DNA of 64,000 bases from Conexibacter sp. CPCC 206217 (GCF_030646165.1 NZ_JAUTDO010000012.1:1-64000), one strand, 5' to 3'; positions 33,400-43,377 are shown, counted from the first letter of the stretch. A program made the numbers and translations. The notes: generated by a model not told the origin, from the letters alone.

Positions 33400-33420
33400 G
33401 GTTCGGACTAGTAACCGGTT
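33398..33420. promoter_or_regulatory. Second inverted repeat, overlapping the first
   Basis: CCGGTT at 33398-33403 pairs with AACCGG at 33413-33418; the right arm is itself part of the palindrome AACCGGTT. Together with the preceding repeat this could form alternating binding sites or a hairpin switch. Confidence 0.4.
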
Positions 33421-33653
33421 CTTCAAGGTGGCACTGTTGCGATTCAGCTCGCGCGCCTCGTTACGACCGTCACCCCCACCGTCGCTGCGATGCCCCGAAA
33501 CCGCGAGCGCGACGACCGCCGGCCCGCGAGCCTCGTATCCCCCTTTCGAGGCCGGGCCGGCGGCGTCATCCCTCGCTCAATCGAGCGAGCGGTTGCGCAC
33601 GCCGCTGCGGACCGCCGGCACGAGCGCGAGCGGACCCGCTCCAGCACGAGCGC

Positions 33654-34379
33654 TCAGCGAATCCGCACCGGCGTGCCGGGCCCGGCCCGCGCGGCGAGCC
33701 ACGCGATCACGGCGTTGTCCATCCGCACGCAGCCGTGCGACGACGCGCTCGGGAGCGGGTCGTTCAGAAGCGCGCCGGAGCGGCCGTGCAGCGCGACCCG
33801 CCCCGGGCCGCCGCCGAAGTCCTCCAGCACGTCGGAGTGCCCGGTGATGTGCAGCGCGTACGGCCCCAGCTCCGAGCCGACCGGCTGGCGCACGCGCTCG
33901 TAGACGGCGAACAGGCCGCGCGGCGTCGGCGTCGCGCGCCTGCCGATCACGACCGGCCAGCTGCGCACGCGCGCGCCCGCGTAGAAGGCGGATCCGCGGC
34001 GCGCGGCGAGGTCGATCACGATCCGCCAGCCTGTCGATCCGACCTGCGCGACGTCCGCGTCGATCCAGCCGGAGCTGCCGTTGGGCCGGTCCGGCAGCGC
34101 GACGCGCAGCCAACTGCGCTGGCCGTCGACGCGGCTGTCGAGCACCAGCAGCCGCACCTCGCCGCCGTTCCACGGCGCAACCGGAGCGATCCGCCCCGTC
34201 GGTCTGGCGTCCGCGTCCGGCACCGCGCGCACCGCCGCCGCAGCGACGATCCGCGCGGTCCAGCTGCGGGTGGCGGTCGGAGGACCCGCCACCTCCGCAC
34301 TCGCGGCCGGGGCGAACACCCCGGCCGCGAGTGCGACCGCCGCGCTCACCAGCAGCGCGGCGACGCGACTAGTGGACAT
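33654..34379 (-). CDS. L,D-transpeptidase (YkuD domain)
   Basis: 241 residues. Signal peptide (VAALLVSAAVALAAG, cleavage near ASA at 30), an SH3-like region at about 40-105, then the catalytic YkuD domain with IVIDLAARRGSAFY and the active-site motif VALHGRSG...ASSHGCVRMDN, whose cysteine (about residue 218) carries the acyl intermediate. It cross-links peptidoglycan (3-3 links) or attaches proteins to it. It begins five bases after the stop of the giant DUF11-repeat gene, suggesting the two act together at the cell wall. Confidence 0.88.
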   Translation of the reverse strand: MSTSRVAALLVSAAVALAAGVFAPAASAEVAGPPTATRSWTARIVAAAAVRAVPDADARPTGRIAPVAPWNGGEVRLLVLDSRVDGQRSWLRVALPDRPNGSSGWIDADVAQVGSTGWRIVIDLAARRGSAFYAGARVRSWPVVIGRRATPTPRGLFAVYERVRQPVGSELGPYALHITGHSDVLEDFGGGPGRVALHGRSGALLNDPLPSASSHGCVRMDNAVIAWLAARAGPGTPVRIR

Positions 34380-34384
34380 CGTCA

Positions 34385-37300
34385 CTAGCCGGTGACACCG
34401 CCGCCTCTGCCGTTCGCCGGCAGCACGCCGCCGAGACCGCCGAGGCGCACCGGCGCCGATGCCTGTCTTCTGGCCGCGTTCTCAGCCGTCGCGACCGCGA
34501 CGTTGACGATCCGCGGATCTCTTGCGTCGCGCAGCACGCGGGCATTCACCGTGAACCTCTTCGACGCTCGCGCGCCCAGCAGCCCGACGGTGAAGCAGAG
34601 GTCGCCGTCGCGCAGTCTGCCGCCGCTCGTCGACAGCAGCGACAGGCCCTCCGGCAGTGCGTCGCAGACGACCACGCCGGCCGCCGCGTTTCTGCTCGTG
34701 TTGGTGACCGTGATGCCGAACTTCACCGTGCCGCCGAGCTTCACCGGCTGACGGCTCAGCGTTCTCTTGGTCAGCTTCAGCGTCGCCGTCGGCATCGGGA
34801 TCTTCGTCACCACGCCGGCACGGTCGTTGGCCGGGTTCACGTCGGCGGCGCCGGCCGAGACCGTCGCGGTGTTTCTGACGCTGCCCGCCGCGAGCGCTCT
34901 CACGCGCACGGTGACGACCTTGCTGGAACCGGCGTTCAACGTGCCGATCGCGCATCTGACGAGCTGACCTCTGATCGTGCATCTGCCGCCCGGCACTCTC
35001 GCCGAGCGCGCGGCGAGCGCACGCGGCAACGTGTCGGTGACCGTCACTCTCGACGCTGCCGCCGGCCCGTTGTTGGTGACCGTCAGCGCGTAGGCGAACG
35101 TGCCGCCGAGCTTCGGTCTGGCACCGGGTGCCACGCGCTTGGTCAGCACGAGGTCGAACGCCGTCGGCGGGGCCGGAGCGTCCGGCGGCGCCGGTGCGTC
35201 GATCCGCGTCGGCACCTCGCTGCGGTTGTTGTCCGGGTTGGACTCCGGCTCGTTGCCCGCGACCGTCGCGGCGTTCACGATCGTCGTGTTCGCCAGGCTC
35301 GGCGCGATGCTGCCGACGAGCTGGATCTGCACCGCCGCGCCTCTCGGCAGGTCGCCGATCGCGCAGCCGACGGCCTGGCCGGCCGCGCTGCAGGTGCCCT
35401 GCGACGGCGTCGCGGAGACGAACGTCACGCCGGCCGGCAGCGTGTCGCCGACGGTCACGCCGGTCGCCGCGCTGGGGCCGTTGTTGGTCGCGATCAGCGT
35501 CCAGGCGATCGAGCCGCCCGCGGTCGCCGTCGCCGGTCCCTGCTTGACGATCGCGAGGTCGGTCGACGGCCCGACGGTCGTCGGCGCGTCGTCGCTGTTG
35601 TCACTGGGGTCGGAATCCGGCTGGTCGCCTCTGACGGTCGCCGTGTTGACGATCGTCGTGGAGGCGAGCGCCAACGGCGCGGTCGCCGTCACCTGCACGG
35701 TCGCTCTCGCCCCGACGGGGAGGTCGCCGATCGCGCAGGTGATCGTGCCGGCGGCCTCGCTGCAGCCGCTGCTGGCGGAGACGAACGTCGTGCCCACCGG
35801 CAGCGGATCGGTCACCGTGACGCCGGTGGCGTCGTCGGGACCGTCGTTGGTGACGGTCAGGTCCCACGTCAGCTGCCCACCGGCCGCGACGGTCGCCGGG
35901 CCGTCCTTGACGATCGACAGGTCGGCGATCGGATCGACGATCACGCTCGCGTCAGCTCTGTCGGTCTCGCCGCCGCCGGGCGGCTGCGGCGTCGTGGTCG
36001 TGACGACCGCTCTGTTGAGCCAGTCGCCCGCGACCTCACCTCTGACGGTGACGTGGACCGTCACCGGTCTGTTGACGTCGAGATCGCCGAGCAGGCAGGT
36101 GATCGTCCCGCTCAGCTCGGTGCAGCTCGGGTCGTCGGCGGAGACGAACGACAGCTCGGCCGGCAGCACGTCCTGCAGCTCGACGTCGCGCGCGACCGAC
36201 GGGCCGACGTTTCTGACCGTCAGCGTGAACGTCGTCTGACCGCCTCTGAGGATCTCGCCAGGCGCCGCCGTCTTCGTCACCGTGACGTCGGCGAGCGGGT
36301 CGGGCGTGAGCTCGCTTCTGGAGGAGTCGTTGCTCGGCTCCGTGTCGGTCGTGGTCGTTCTGACCTCGGCGACGTTCACCAGCGGCGCGTCGAGCGTCGC
36401 GGGGTCGACCGTCACTCTCAGCGCGTACGTTCTGTCGAAGCCGACCGGCGCCGTGGCGACTCTGCACGTCACGGTGCCCGCGGCCTCCGCGCACGGCGCG
36501 TCGGCGGAGACGAATCTGACGCCCGCGGGCAGCACGTCGCTGACCTCCACGTCCTGCGCGTCGGACGGGCCGTTGTTTCTCACCCGCAGGTTCCAGGTGA
36601 CGTCCTCGCCTGGCACGTATCTGCCCGTCGCCGGGGTCTTCTCGATCGACATGTCGGTCTCGGCTCTGACGTCGAGCGAGCCGTCGTCCTCTATCGCCGT
36701 CACCAGCTCGTCGGAGATCACGCTCGATCTGTTGACGACTCTGGTGCCGTCGGCCACGTCGGCCGCGACCTGCACCGGCAGTTCGATCTCGGCGACGTCA
36801 CCGGCGGAGAGGAGCGGGAAGGTCCACTCGATCGTGGTCTCCCCCGCGCCCGGTCCGGCTCTCACCGTCTCTCTGAACGCGCCGTACGTCGACGTCGCCG
36901 GTCTGTTCGCGGCGTCGTAGCTGAGACCCGCCGGCAGCACGTCGGTGATGACGACGTTGTTGGCGTCGTTGGCGCTTCTGTTCTCGACGGCGATTCTGAA
37001 CGTCGATTCGGTGCCCGCGATCGCGGCGCCGCCGTCCGGCGTCTTGTCGATCGTCAGGTCCGGCAGCACGAGCGTCGCGGTCGCGTCGTCCTCGGGCGCA
37101 CCGTAGTCACCATCGCCGTTGCCGCTGTTGCCGGCCTCGTCTCTGGCGGAGCTGACGAGCGCTCTGTTGACGTTCGCGTCGGCGCCCGTGCCCGGGGTCG
37201 TCTGCGCGGCCGCCGTCGGGCTCGCTCTGTAGTCGATCGTCACCGTCGCACCAGGCGCGATGCTCGCGACCGTCCAGCTGAGCACGTCGCCGGCCGGGTC

Positions 37301-40300
37301 GGTTCTCACGACCGGCTCGCTCGCGCCGCCGGGCGTCAGCGTCGCCGAGCTGGCGACGTAGCCCCAGTTCTGCGGCAACGTGTCGGTCACGACGACGTCG
37401 TTCGCCGTCGCGGTTCTCGACGTGTTTCTGACGACGACCTGCCACGGGAATCTCTGACCCACCGTGACGTCGCCTCTGTCGGCGTGCGGCGCGGTGCCGA
37501 GGCCCGTCGTCTTCACGAGCGTCAACGACGGGAAGTCGAGCACCACTCTGGCGCTGTCGCTGCCGCCGTCTCTGTAGTCGCGGTACTCGACCCCGCTGTT
37601 GCTGGGATCGTCACGGTCCGCTCTCGGGACGCCGAAGTAATCCGGCACCGTCGCGGTGTTGTCGATCGACTGGTCCTGTCTCAGCGAGCCGGCGTCGACC
37701 AGCACCGCTCTGTAGGTGATTCTGACGCTGGCGCCGGGCGCGATCGGCCCGTCGATCAGCCACGCCATTCTGTGGTCGCCGCTGGTCCAGACCTTCGTCT
37801 GCGTGACACCGGCCGGCAGCGAGTAGGAGACGACGTCTCTCAACTCGGCGTCCGGCTCGTCCTGCACGACGACGTCGTGCGCGGGCGAGTCGCCGCTGTT
37901 TCTGATCTCCAGCTGGTAGGCGACCGTGTCGTCGGACTGCGCCGTGAGGACGCTGTCGGAGAACGTCGTGCCGCCGTCGAGGCTGACCTGCTTGTCGATC
38001 GACAGTCTCGGCTCGAGCACCGTGACGGTCGCTCTGCCCGGCGAGGACTCCTCGTCGAAGCCGCCCGGGATCACCGTTCTGTCGAACGGCCCCTCGACGT
38101 CGGTCCGGTTGCTGGAGATGACCGCGGTGTTGACGAGCGTCTGACCGGCTGCGACCTCGGAGCCGTCGGCGTATCTGGCACGCACGTGGCCGCTGTACTG
38201 CAGCGTCACCTCCTGCGCGGTCGCGAGTCTGTTCGACGCGATGTCGCCGAAGTCCCACGCGATCGTCGTCGTGCCGTCGCCGTTGGCGACCGGGTCGTAC
38301 TCCTGCACGGGGTTGATCAGCGGGCAGGTTCTCGTGCACGTGATCGTGCCGTAGTCGTCGAACGCGATGCCGTCCGGCAGCACGTCGGTCACCGTCACGT
38401 CGAACAGCGAGATGTGCGCCGGGATCGAGACGGTGAGCGTGTAGGTGGCGTGCTCGCCGACCGTGAGTCTGGCGGGGGTGACGCTCTTCGTCACCGACGC
38501 TATCTCGATTCTCACCGTGTCGTCGGCTCTGGCCTCGTAGCCGGGGAAGCCGTCGCTGCTGTCACGCCGTTCGGGCGCCGACGGCAGGCTCTCGCCGATC
38601 GTCGTCACTCTGTTGGTCAGCTCGGCGCCGCCGATCGCGGGGTCGTCGACGCTGACGCGGTATCTGATCACGTGCGTGGTGCCCGGCTGGATCGTCACGC
38701 CGGTCTCGGTGATCGTGCGCGCGTCCTCGTCCCAGACCGCGTTGCTGCCCGGGATTCTGTCGCCTCTGGCGAGTCTGCTGTTGTCGGCCGCGATCGGCGA
38801 GAGGCCGACCGGCACGTTGTCGACGATCGTCACGTTGTGCGCGGTCGAGACGCGCGCACCTCTGTTGGACGTCGTCAGCGTGTACTCGACGAAGTCGCCC
38901 GGCAGCACGCGTGCGCCGCCGGTGTCGTCGACCTTGGCCTGCGACAGCAACGGCTCGACGAGCTGGATCGAGGTCGTCTCGGAGTTTCTCGTCTGCGCTC
39001 CGACGACCGGGTCGGTCCAGGTCAGGACCGCTCTGTTGGCGAGGTCGTCGTTGTCGGCGCGCTGGTTCTGCGAGACGTTCGCGACGATCACGCTGAACGT
39101 CAGCGTGACGACGGCGTCCGGCCCGTCCGGTGGGACCGAGAAGTCGGATCTGATGCTGAACGACGGCCCCGCGGGGTCGCTGTCGTCGAGCGTCAGGTCG
39201 CCGAGCGTGATCGGACCGCTGACGGCCAGTCTCGCCGACGCCGGCACGTACGTCTGGCGCGTGGCGGAGTCGAGCGCGTCTCTGAGCACGGCGATGCCGC
39301 CGAGCGTCGTGCCCGCCGGGATCGTCGTTCTGACCGTGTAGCCGATCTGCTCGCCGATCGTCGCCTGGTTGGCGACGTTGCCGTCGGCAGACGCGTTCAC
39401 CGTCGTCGTCGCCTGCTTTCTGACGAACGAGTCTCTCGTGAAGACGTCGCTCGGGTCATCGGCGGCCGGGGCGTTGTCTCTGCCCGCGTAGCTTCTGTCG
39501 ACGTTGTTCGCCGGCACGTACTCGAAGAACGTTCCGACGTTCGTTCTGCCGGAGTATCTGACGACGCCGGCGGTGTTGACGAGCGTGCGCGCCGGGCCGA
39601 TGTCCGCTCTCACCTGCGCGGTGTATCTGAGCGTCAGCGCGGGAGCGCCGGCCGCGAGTGACAGCCCGCTCCACTCGATGTAGTCGGGATCGCCCGGCAG
39701 CACCCCTGCGCTGCACAGACCGGCGTTGGTGATCGAGCTGATCTGCAGGCATCTGTAGTCCGCCGGCAGTACGTCGCGCACCGTGATCAGCTCGGCGTCC
39801 TGGCCGCCGCTGTTGGTGACGTCGAGACGGTAGGTGACTCTGTCGCTGGCCTGCACCTCTCTGTGGTCGACGTTCGGGCCGGCCGAGCTGCTGGTGGTGG
39901 CCGCCGCGCCGTCGACTCTGTCGACGCCCTTGACGAGGTCGAGGACCGGCGTCTCGATCACGATGTCGCGCTGGTCGCGCAGCGAGGTGGAGACACCGGC
40001 CGTGTTCTCGGAGGCGAACTTGAGCAGGTTGCCGACGATGTCGCCGTCTCTGGCGTCGGGGAAGTCGACGGTCGTCGAGAAGACGTGCTCGAAGATCTGG
40101 TTCGCTCTCGGCACGGTCCCGGACGGCGTCCATCTGAGGACCGGGTCGTCGTCGGGATCGGCCGGGAAGGCCGCGCTCTCGTCGATCGTCGCGACGACGC
40201 TGTTGCCGCCGTGCGTTCTGTCGGAGCCGGGCTCGTAGGTGACCGGTCTCGGCAGGAAGTCGGAGATGACGACCGGTCTCGTATCGACGTCGGTCGGGAA

Positions 40301-42241
40301 CGCGACGTTGACGAGCCAGCAGACGCGGTCGCCCGGGTGGTAGGTCTGCACCGGCTGGACGTACACCGCCGCCGTCTGGCAGAAGTTCGCGGCCGACGCG
40401 TCGGCGACCGGGACCGCGACCAGCTTGGAGATTCTCGGGTCGGGCGCGAGCTGGCTCGCGGCGCTGGCGTCGGGGATCTCGACGCCGGTGCCGTAGCCGG
40501 CGTCGTGCGGGATCTCGGTGCCGGGCGTTCTGCAGTCCGGCGTGCCGGGCGTGACGCAGCGCACGACCATGTCGCCTCTGGTCTCGACCGTGTTCTCACG
40601 CTCGTCGCGCGTGAGAACCGCGCCGGCGTCGGCGAAGTTCTCCTGGTAGTGGGTGCGCGTGCGCGTCGGGAATCTGATCGTGAATCTGTCGTTGACGTCG
40701 GTCTTGGCGAGCTTCGCGAGGTCGTCTCTGTCCCACGTCAGCGTCCAGCTGCCGTCCTCGTTCTCGGTCACGCTGCCGAAGGCCGGCGTCGGGCTGAGGC
40801 CGCCGAAAGGGTCACACTCGCTGTCGCTGCCGGAGGTGTTTCTGGTGCGGTTGACGACGTCGATCGGGCAGTAGCCGTCGGGGAGCGTGTCGGTGACGGT
40901 CGCATCGACGATCGAGCGGTACTCCGAGGTCTCGAACGTCAGCAGCCAGTTCGTCACGCCGCCCTGCGCCAGCTGTCCGTCCGGGAGCGTCGAGCCGGCC
41001 TGGTCGTCCTGGCTCTCGACCTCCTTGTGCACGACCCAGTCCTCGGCGGTGCGCGTCAGCCAGTAGTCGTCGGTGACGGCGATCGGGCCTCTTCTGCTGC
41101 TCTGGTAGTCGCCGCTGGCCGTCGCGTAGTTGGTCAGCTCCTCTTCGTCGGTCGTCTCTCTGCCGGTGACGGGGTCGTTGTTGTCGAGGTTGGTGCCCTG
41201 TCTGCCGTCCGTCGCCGGGGTCCCGTTGGACCACGTCATCGTGTTCTCGTAGATCGGGATCGCGGCGCGGTATCTGATCAGCTGCGTCGATCTGCCGGCG
41301 AGCGAGCCGATGCTCCACACGACTCTCGTGTAGACGGCTCTGGGCAGCGGGCCGGCGCCGTCGGGATCGACGTTCACCGTGTCGACGAGCGTCGGGACGA
41401 TGCAGCCTCTGCTGGGGATGTCGGTGATCGCGTCGACGTCGATCGCCGGGGCGCCCGTGTACTCGAACGGGGTGCCGGTCGTGGGCGATCTCGTCGTGTT
41501 GTCGTCGCTGCTGCCGATGCCGCAGCCGAGGAACTCGAGACCGGCCGGCACGTAGTCGACGACGGTGACGTCGTTGGTCGGGTTGATGCCGTTGTTTCTG
41601 ACGGTGAGCGTGTACGTCGTCTGGTGATCGTGGACGCCGCGGAGGATCTCGCCCTCCCACGACGGCTCGTCCTTCTCGATCTCGATCGCTCTGATCGACG
41701 TGGTCGATCTCAGCTCGGGCGTGTAGCCGGTGTAGCTGGTCGCGCGCGGGCCGTCCGGTCTGCCGTCCGCGGCGAACTTCGGGATGTAGCGCGCGTTGTC
41801 GTTGACGAACGCCTGCGCTCTGATGTCGAAGGTGTCACCGACGTCGTAGACGCTCGTGTCGTATCTGACGGTGAAATCGAGGTTGCGCGTCTCGTTGGGT
41901 GACAGGTCGGCGACATTCTCGAACAGCAGCGTCGTCTCGCCCACACCAGGGCCGGCGATCGTCCTGGGTGAGACCGGGGCGCCGGCGTTGTAGGAGACGC
42001 CTCTCGGCAGCACCACCCGGTATGTGAGGTTGTACCCGTACGGCTGCCCGCCTGGATCGTTCACCTCGAAGTGAACCGGCACAGGATCGCCGTGCAGGAC
42101 CTCCTGCGGATCGATTCTGCCGGCGATGTTCGGCGTGCCGTCGGCGCGCGCGGAGGCTGACAACGCCATCAGGCCGATGAGGCCGAGGCCGAGGGCCAGC
42201 GTCAAGAGGGTTCGTGCGCGTGCGCGCAGACGAGCATGCAT
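34385..42241 (-). CDS. Giant exported DUF11-repeat (Ig-like) surface protein
   Basis: 2618 residues. Signal peptide at 1-33 (TLLTLALGLGLIGLMALSAS), an N-terminal non-repeat region, then at least 15 beta-sandwich units of about 110-170 residues, each with a version of LTVTNNGP..A..VTVTDTLPAG. The last six, from about residue 1800, are the most alike. It has no LPXTG, membrane anchor or SLH domain; it ends in VRLGGLGGVLPANGRGGG. Arginine codons are overwhelmingly AGA. Acidic, Asp/Thr-rich composition suits a calcium-stabilised surface stalk or adhesin. GAGGTG precedes the ATG. Cotranscribed with the L,D-transpeptidase. Confidence 0.88.
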   Translation of the reverse strand: MHARLRARARTLLTLALGLGLIGLMALSASARADGTPNIAGRIDPQEVLHGDPVPVHFEVNDPGGQPYGYNLTYRVVLPRGVSYNAGAPVSPRTIAGPGVGETTLLFENVADLSPNETRNLDFTVRYDTSVYDVGDTFDIRAQAFVNDNARYIPKFAADGRPDGPRATSYTGYTPELRSTTSIRAIEIEKDEPSWEGEILRGVHDHQTTYTLTVRNNGINPTNDVTVVDYVPAGLEFLGCGIGSSDDNTTRSPTTGTPFEYTGAPAIDVDAITDIPSRGCIVPTLVDTVNVDPDGAGPLPRAVYTRVVWSIGSLAGRSTQLIRYRAAIPIYENTMTWSNGTPATDGRQGTNLDNNDPVTGRETTDEEELTNYATASGDYQSSRRGPIAVTDDYWLTRTAEDWVVHKEVESQDDQAGSTLPDGQLAQGGVTNWLLTFETSEYRSIVDATVTDTLPDGYCPIDVVNRTRNTSGSDSECDPFGGLSPTPAFGSVTENEDGSWTLTWDRDDLAKLAKTDVNDRFTIRFPTRTRTHYQENFADAGAVLTRDERENTVETRGDMVVRCVTPGTPDCRTPGTEIPHDAGYGTGVEIPDASAASQLAPDPRISKLVAVPVADASAANFCQTAAVYVQPVQTYHPGDRVCWLVNVAFPTDVDTRPVVISDFLPRPVTYEPGSDRTHGGNSVVATIDESAAFPADPDDDPVLRWTPSGTVPRANQIFEHVFSTTVDFPDARDGDIVGNLLKFASENTAGVSTSLRDQRDIVIETPVLDLVKGVDRVDGAAATTSSSAGPNVDHREVQASDRVTYRLDVTNSGGQDAELITVRDVLPADYRCLQISSITNAGLCSAGVLPGDPDYIEWSGLSLAAGAPALTLRYTAQVRADIGPARTLVNTAGVVRYSGRTNVGTFFEYVPANNVDRSYAGRDNAPAADDPSDVFTRDSFVRKQATTTVNASADGNVANQATIGEQIGYTVRTTIPAGTTLGGIAVLRDALDSATRQTYVPASARLAVSGPITLGDLTLDDSDPAGPSFSIRSDFSVPPDGPDAVVTLTFSVIVANVSQNQRADNDDLANRAVLTWTDPVVGAQTRNSETTSIQLVEPLLSQAKVDDTGGARVLPGDFVEYTLTTSNRGARVSTAHNVTIVDNVPVGLSPIAADNSRLARGDRIPGSNAVWDEDARTITETGVTIQPGTTHVIRYRVSVDDPAIGGAELTNRVTTIGESLPSAPERRDSSDGFPGYEARADDTVRIEIASVTKSVTPARLTVGEHATYTLTVSIPAHISLFDVTVTDVLPDGIAFDDYGTITCTRTCPLINPVQEYDPVANGDGTTTIAWDFGDIASNRLATAQEVTLQYSGHVRARYADGSEVAAGQTLVNTAVISSNRTDVEGPFDRTVIPGGFDEESSPGRATVTVLEPRLSIDKQVSLDGGTTFSDSVLTAQSDDTVAYQLEIRNSGDSPAHDVVVQDEPDAELRDVVSYSLPAGVTQTKVWTSGDHRMAWLIDGPIAPGASVRITYRAVLVDAGSLRQDQSIDNTATVPDYFGVPRADRDDPSNSGVEYRDYRDGGSDSARVVLDFPSLTLVKTTGLGTAPHADRGDVTVGQRFPWQVVVRNTSRTATANDVVVTDTLPQNWGYVASSATLTPGGASEPVVRTDPAGDVLSWTVASIAPGATVTIDYRASPTAAAQTTPGTGADANVNRALVSSARDEAGNSGNGDGDYGAPEDDATATLVLPDLTIDKTPDGGAAIAGTESTFRIAVENRSANDANNVVITDVLPAGLSYDAANRPATSTYGAFRETVRAGPGAGETTIEWTFPLLSAGDVAEIELPVQVAADVADGTRVVNRSSVISDELVTAIEDDGSLDVRAETDMSIEKTPATGRYVPGEDVTWNLRVRNNGPSDAQDVEVSDVLPAGVRFVSADAPCAEAAGTVTCRVATAPVGFDRTYALRVTVDPATLDAPLVNVAEVRTTTTDTEPSNDSSRSELTPDPLADVTVTKTAAPGEILRGGQTTFTLTVRNVGPSVARDVELQDVLPAELSFVSADDPSCTELSGTITCLLGDLDVNRPVTVHVTVRGEVAGDWLNRAVVTTTTPQPPGGGETDRADASVIVDPIADLSIVKDGPATVAAGGQLTWDLTVTNDGPDDATGVTVTDPLPVGTTFVSASSGCSEAAGTITCAIGDLPVGARATVQVTATAPLALASTTIVNTATVRGDQPDSDPSDNSDDAPTTVGPSTDLAIVKQGPATATAGGSIAWTLIATNNGPSAATGVTVGDTLPAGVTFVSATPSQGTCSAAGQAVGCAIGDLPRGAAVQIQLVGSIAPSLANTTIVNAATVAGNEPESNPDNNRSEVPTRIDAPAPPDAPAPPTAFDLVLTKRVAPGARPKLGGTFAYALTVTNNGPAAASRVTVTDTLPRALAARSARVPGGRCTIRGQLVRCAIGTLNAGSSKVVTVRVRALAAGSVRNTATVSAGAADVNPANDRAGVVTKIPMPTATLKLTKRTLSRQPVKLGGTVKFGITVTNTSRNAAAGVVVCDALPEGLSLLSTSGGRLRDGDLCFTVGLLGARASKRFTVNARVLRDARDPRIVNVAVATAENAARRQASAPVRLGGLGGVLPANGRGGGVTG

Positions 42242-42417
42242 CGGTGGAGCACCTCAGTGTCGGGGGTGTTGCGGGCGACCTGCTGCCCTGCCGTCGTGCG
42301 GGGGGCCGCGTTTCCCCCCTCCCTATCGGCAGGACATCTTCAGTCCCATAGGTAAGAGTGCGGACGCGCCATGCGGATCAACGGGTGGGCAGCGCGCTTC
42401 GTGAATTGGCCTGGAAT
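42242..42417. promoter_or_regulatory. Promoter region of the DUF11 gene
   Basis: 176 bases between the LysR gene stop and the DUF11 start. It must hold the DUF11 promoter and leader on the minus strand. I checked for a known riboswitch consensus and saw none. Confidence 0.4.
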
Positions 42418-43377
42418 TCAGAGTTGCGCTGCGCCAGGCACGACGGCCTGTTCGGCTGCGACCTCGCGTGCGATCTGCACGACTTCGTGCGCGACCGCGA
42501 CGGGCGGACGGGCCGCGTTCCAGCAGACCGACAGCGTCACCGGCGGGTGTGCCACGTCGAGCGGGATCGTGCGCAAGCGCGTGGCCAGCGGCCCTTCGAG
42601 CGCACCCGCAGCGGTTGCGGCGGTGCCGAGCAGGATGCCGATCGCGTCGCCCGCCGACAGCAGCGTCAACAGCGTCAGCAGCTGCTCGCAGCGGTGCGCG
42701 ATCTGCGGCTTCAGCTCCGCGCTCGCGGCGACCTCGGAGAACAGTTCGAGGCCGTCAGAGCCGTCGAGGAAGACGAACGTCTCCTGGCGGATGTCGGCGA
42801 GCGTGAGGCACCCGCGCGCGGCGAGCCGGTGGTCGTCGCGGACCAGCACCTGCAGCGTCAGCGCGGAGATCGCAACCGTCTCGATCTCGTCCGCAAGCTC
42901 GCGTTCGTCGCGCAGCGCGACGACCGCTATGTCGAGCGTGCCGTCGAGCAGCTCGTGCAGCGCCGTCGCGCTGTTGCCGTGCTCGACGAGCTGCGCCTCG
43001 ACCTGCGGGTGGCGTCGGCCGAAGCTGGCGATCGCGCCGGTCACCGCGGGCAGCAGCGCGATCCCGGGTCCCAAGCCGACGACGAGCCGTCTGCCGTCGT
43101 TGCCGGCGAGCGCGCGCAGCCGGCTCCATTGGCGTTCGCCGTCGTCGAGCAGTTGCATGCACGGATCGAGGATCCGCCGGCCGGCCGCCGTCGGCACGAG
43201 CGCGCGGCCGCCGCGGCGCACGAACAGGTCGGTCCCGATCGCGGCCTCCAGCCGCTGCACCTGACGCGAGACGCTCGCCTGCGACATGTGCAGCTCGGTC
43301 GCTGCGAGGTTGACGCTGCCGGCGCGGGCGACCGCGACGAACGTGCGCAGTAGCTCGAAGTCCATCTGCTCGGTCAT
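42418..43377 (-). CDS. LysR-family transcriptional regulator
   Basis: 319 residues. N-terminal winged helix at about 5-65: FELLRTFVAVARAGSVNLAA and TELHMSQASVSRQVQRLEAA, then a two-lobed effector-binding domain (RRLVVGLGPGIALLPAVTGA onward). Ribosome binding site AGGAG lies seven bases before the ATG. Neighbours give no clear target; LysR genes usually sit beside what they control, here the DUF11 gene downstream or the Lrp gene upstream. Confidence 0.88.
   Translation of the reverse strand: MTEQMDFELLRTFVAVARAGSVNLAATELHMSQASVSRQVQRLEAAIGTDLFVRRGGRALVPTAAGRRILDPCMQLLDDGERQWSRLRALAGNDGRRLVVGLGPGIALLPAVTGAIASFGRRHPQVEAQLVEHGNSATALHELLDGTLDIAVVALRDERELADEIETVAISALTLQVLVRDDHRLAARGCLTLADIRQETFVFLDGSDGLELFSEVAASAELKPQIAHRCEQLLTLLTLLSAGDAIGILLGTAATAAGALEGPLATRLRTIPLDVAHPPVTLSVCWNAARPPVAVAHEVVQIAREVAAEQAVVPGAAQL

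Larger units (their letters stand above)
33276..33653. promoter_or_regulatory. Intergenic region with PadR-operon promoter and nested inverted repeats
   Basis: 378 bases with no convincing gene. The part up to about 33425 is unusually AT-rich and must contain the PadR operon promoter. It also holds two adjacent inverted repeats. The rest (33430-33650) is GC-rich, with only an arginine-rich 67-codon frame that I do not believe is coding. Confidence 0.6.

Noticed and set aside
33444-33647. Small minus-strand gene upstream of the L,D-transpeptidase
   Set aside because: 67 codons dominated by Arg/Ser, no ribosome binding site or similarity; treated as non-coding.
34385-34700. Sortase or SLH anchoring at the DUF11 protein C terminus
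   Set aside because: No LPXTG, hydrophobic tail or SLH repeats; it ends in a short Gly-rich sequence.
36053-39661. 1200-codon plus-strand open frame opposite the DUF11 gene
   Set aside because: Composition is Arg/Val/Asp-rich with no domains; it is the shadow of a gene lacking stop complements.
42242-42417. A riboswitch (c-di-GMP or c-di-AMP) in the DUF11 leader
   Set aside because: No conserved core sequence of any class I know could be matched on the minus strand.
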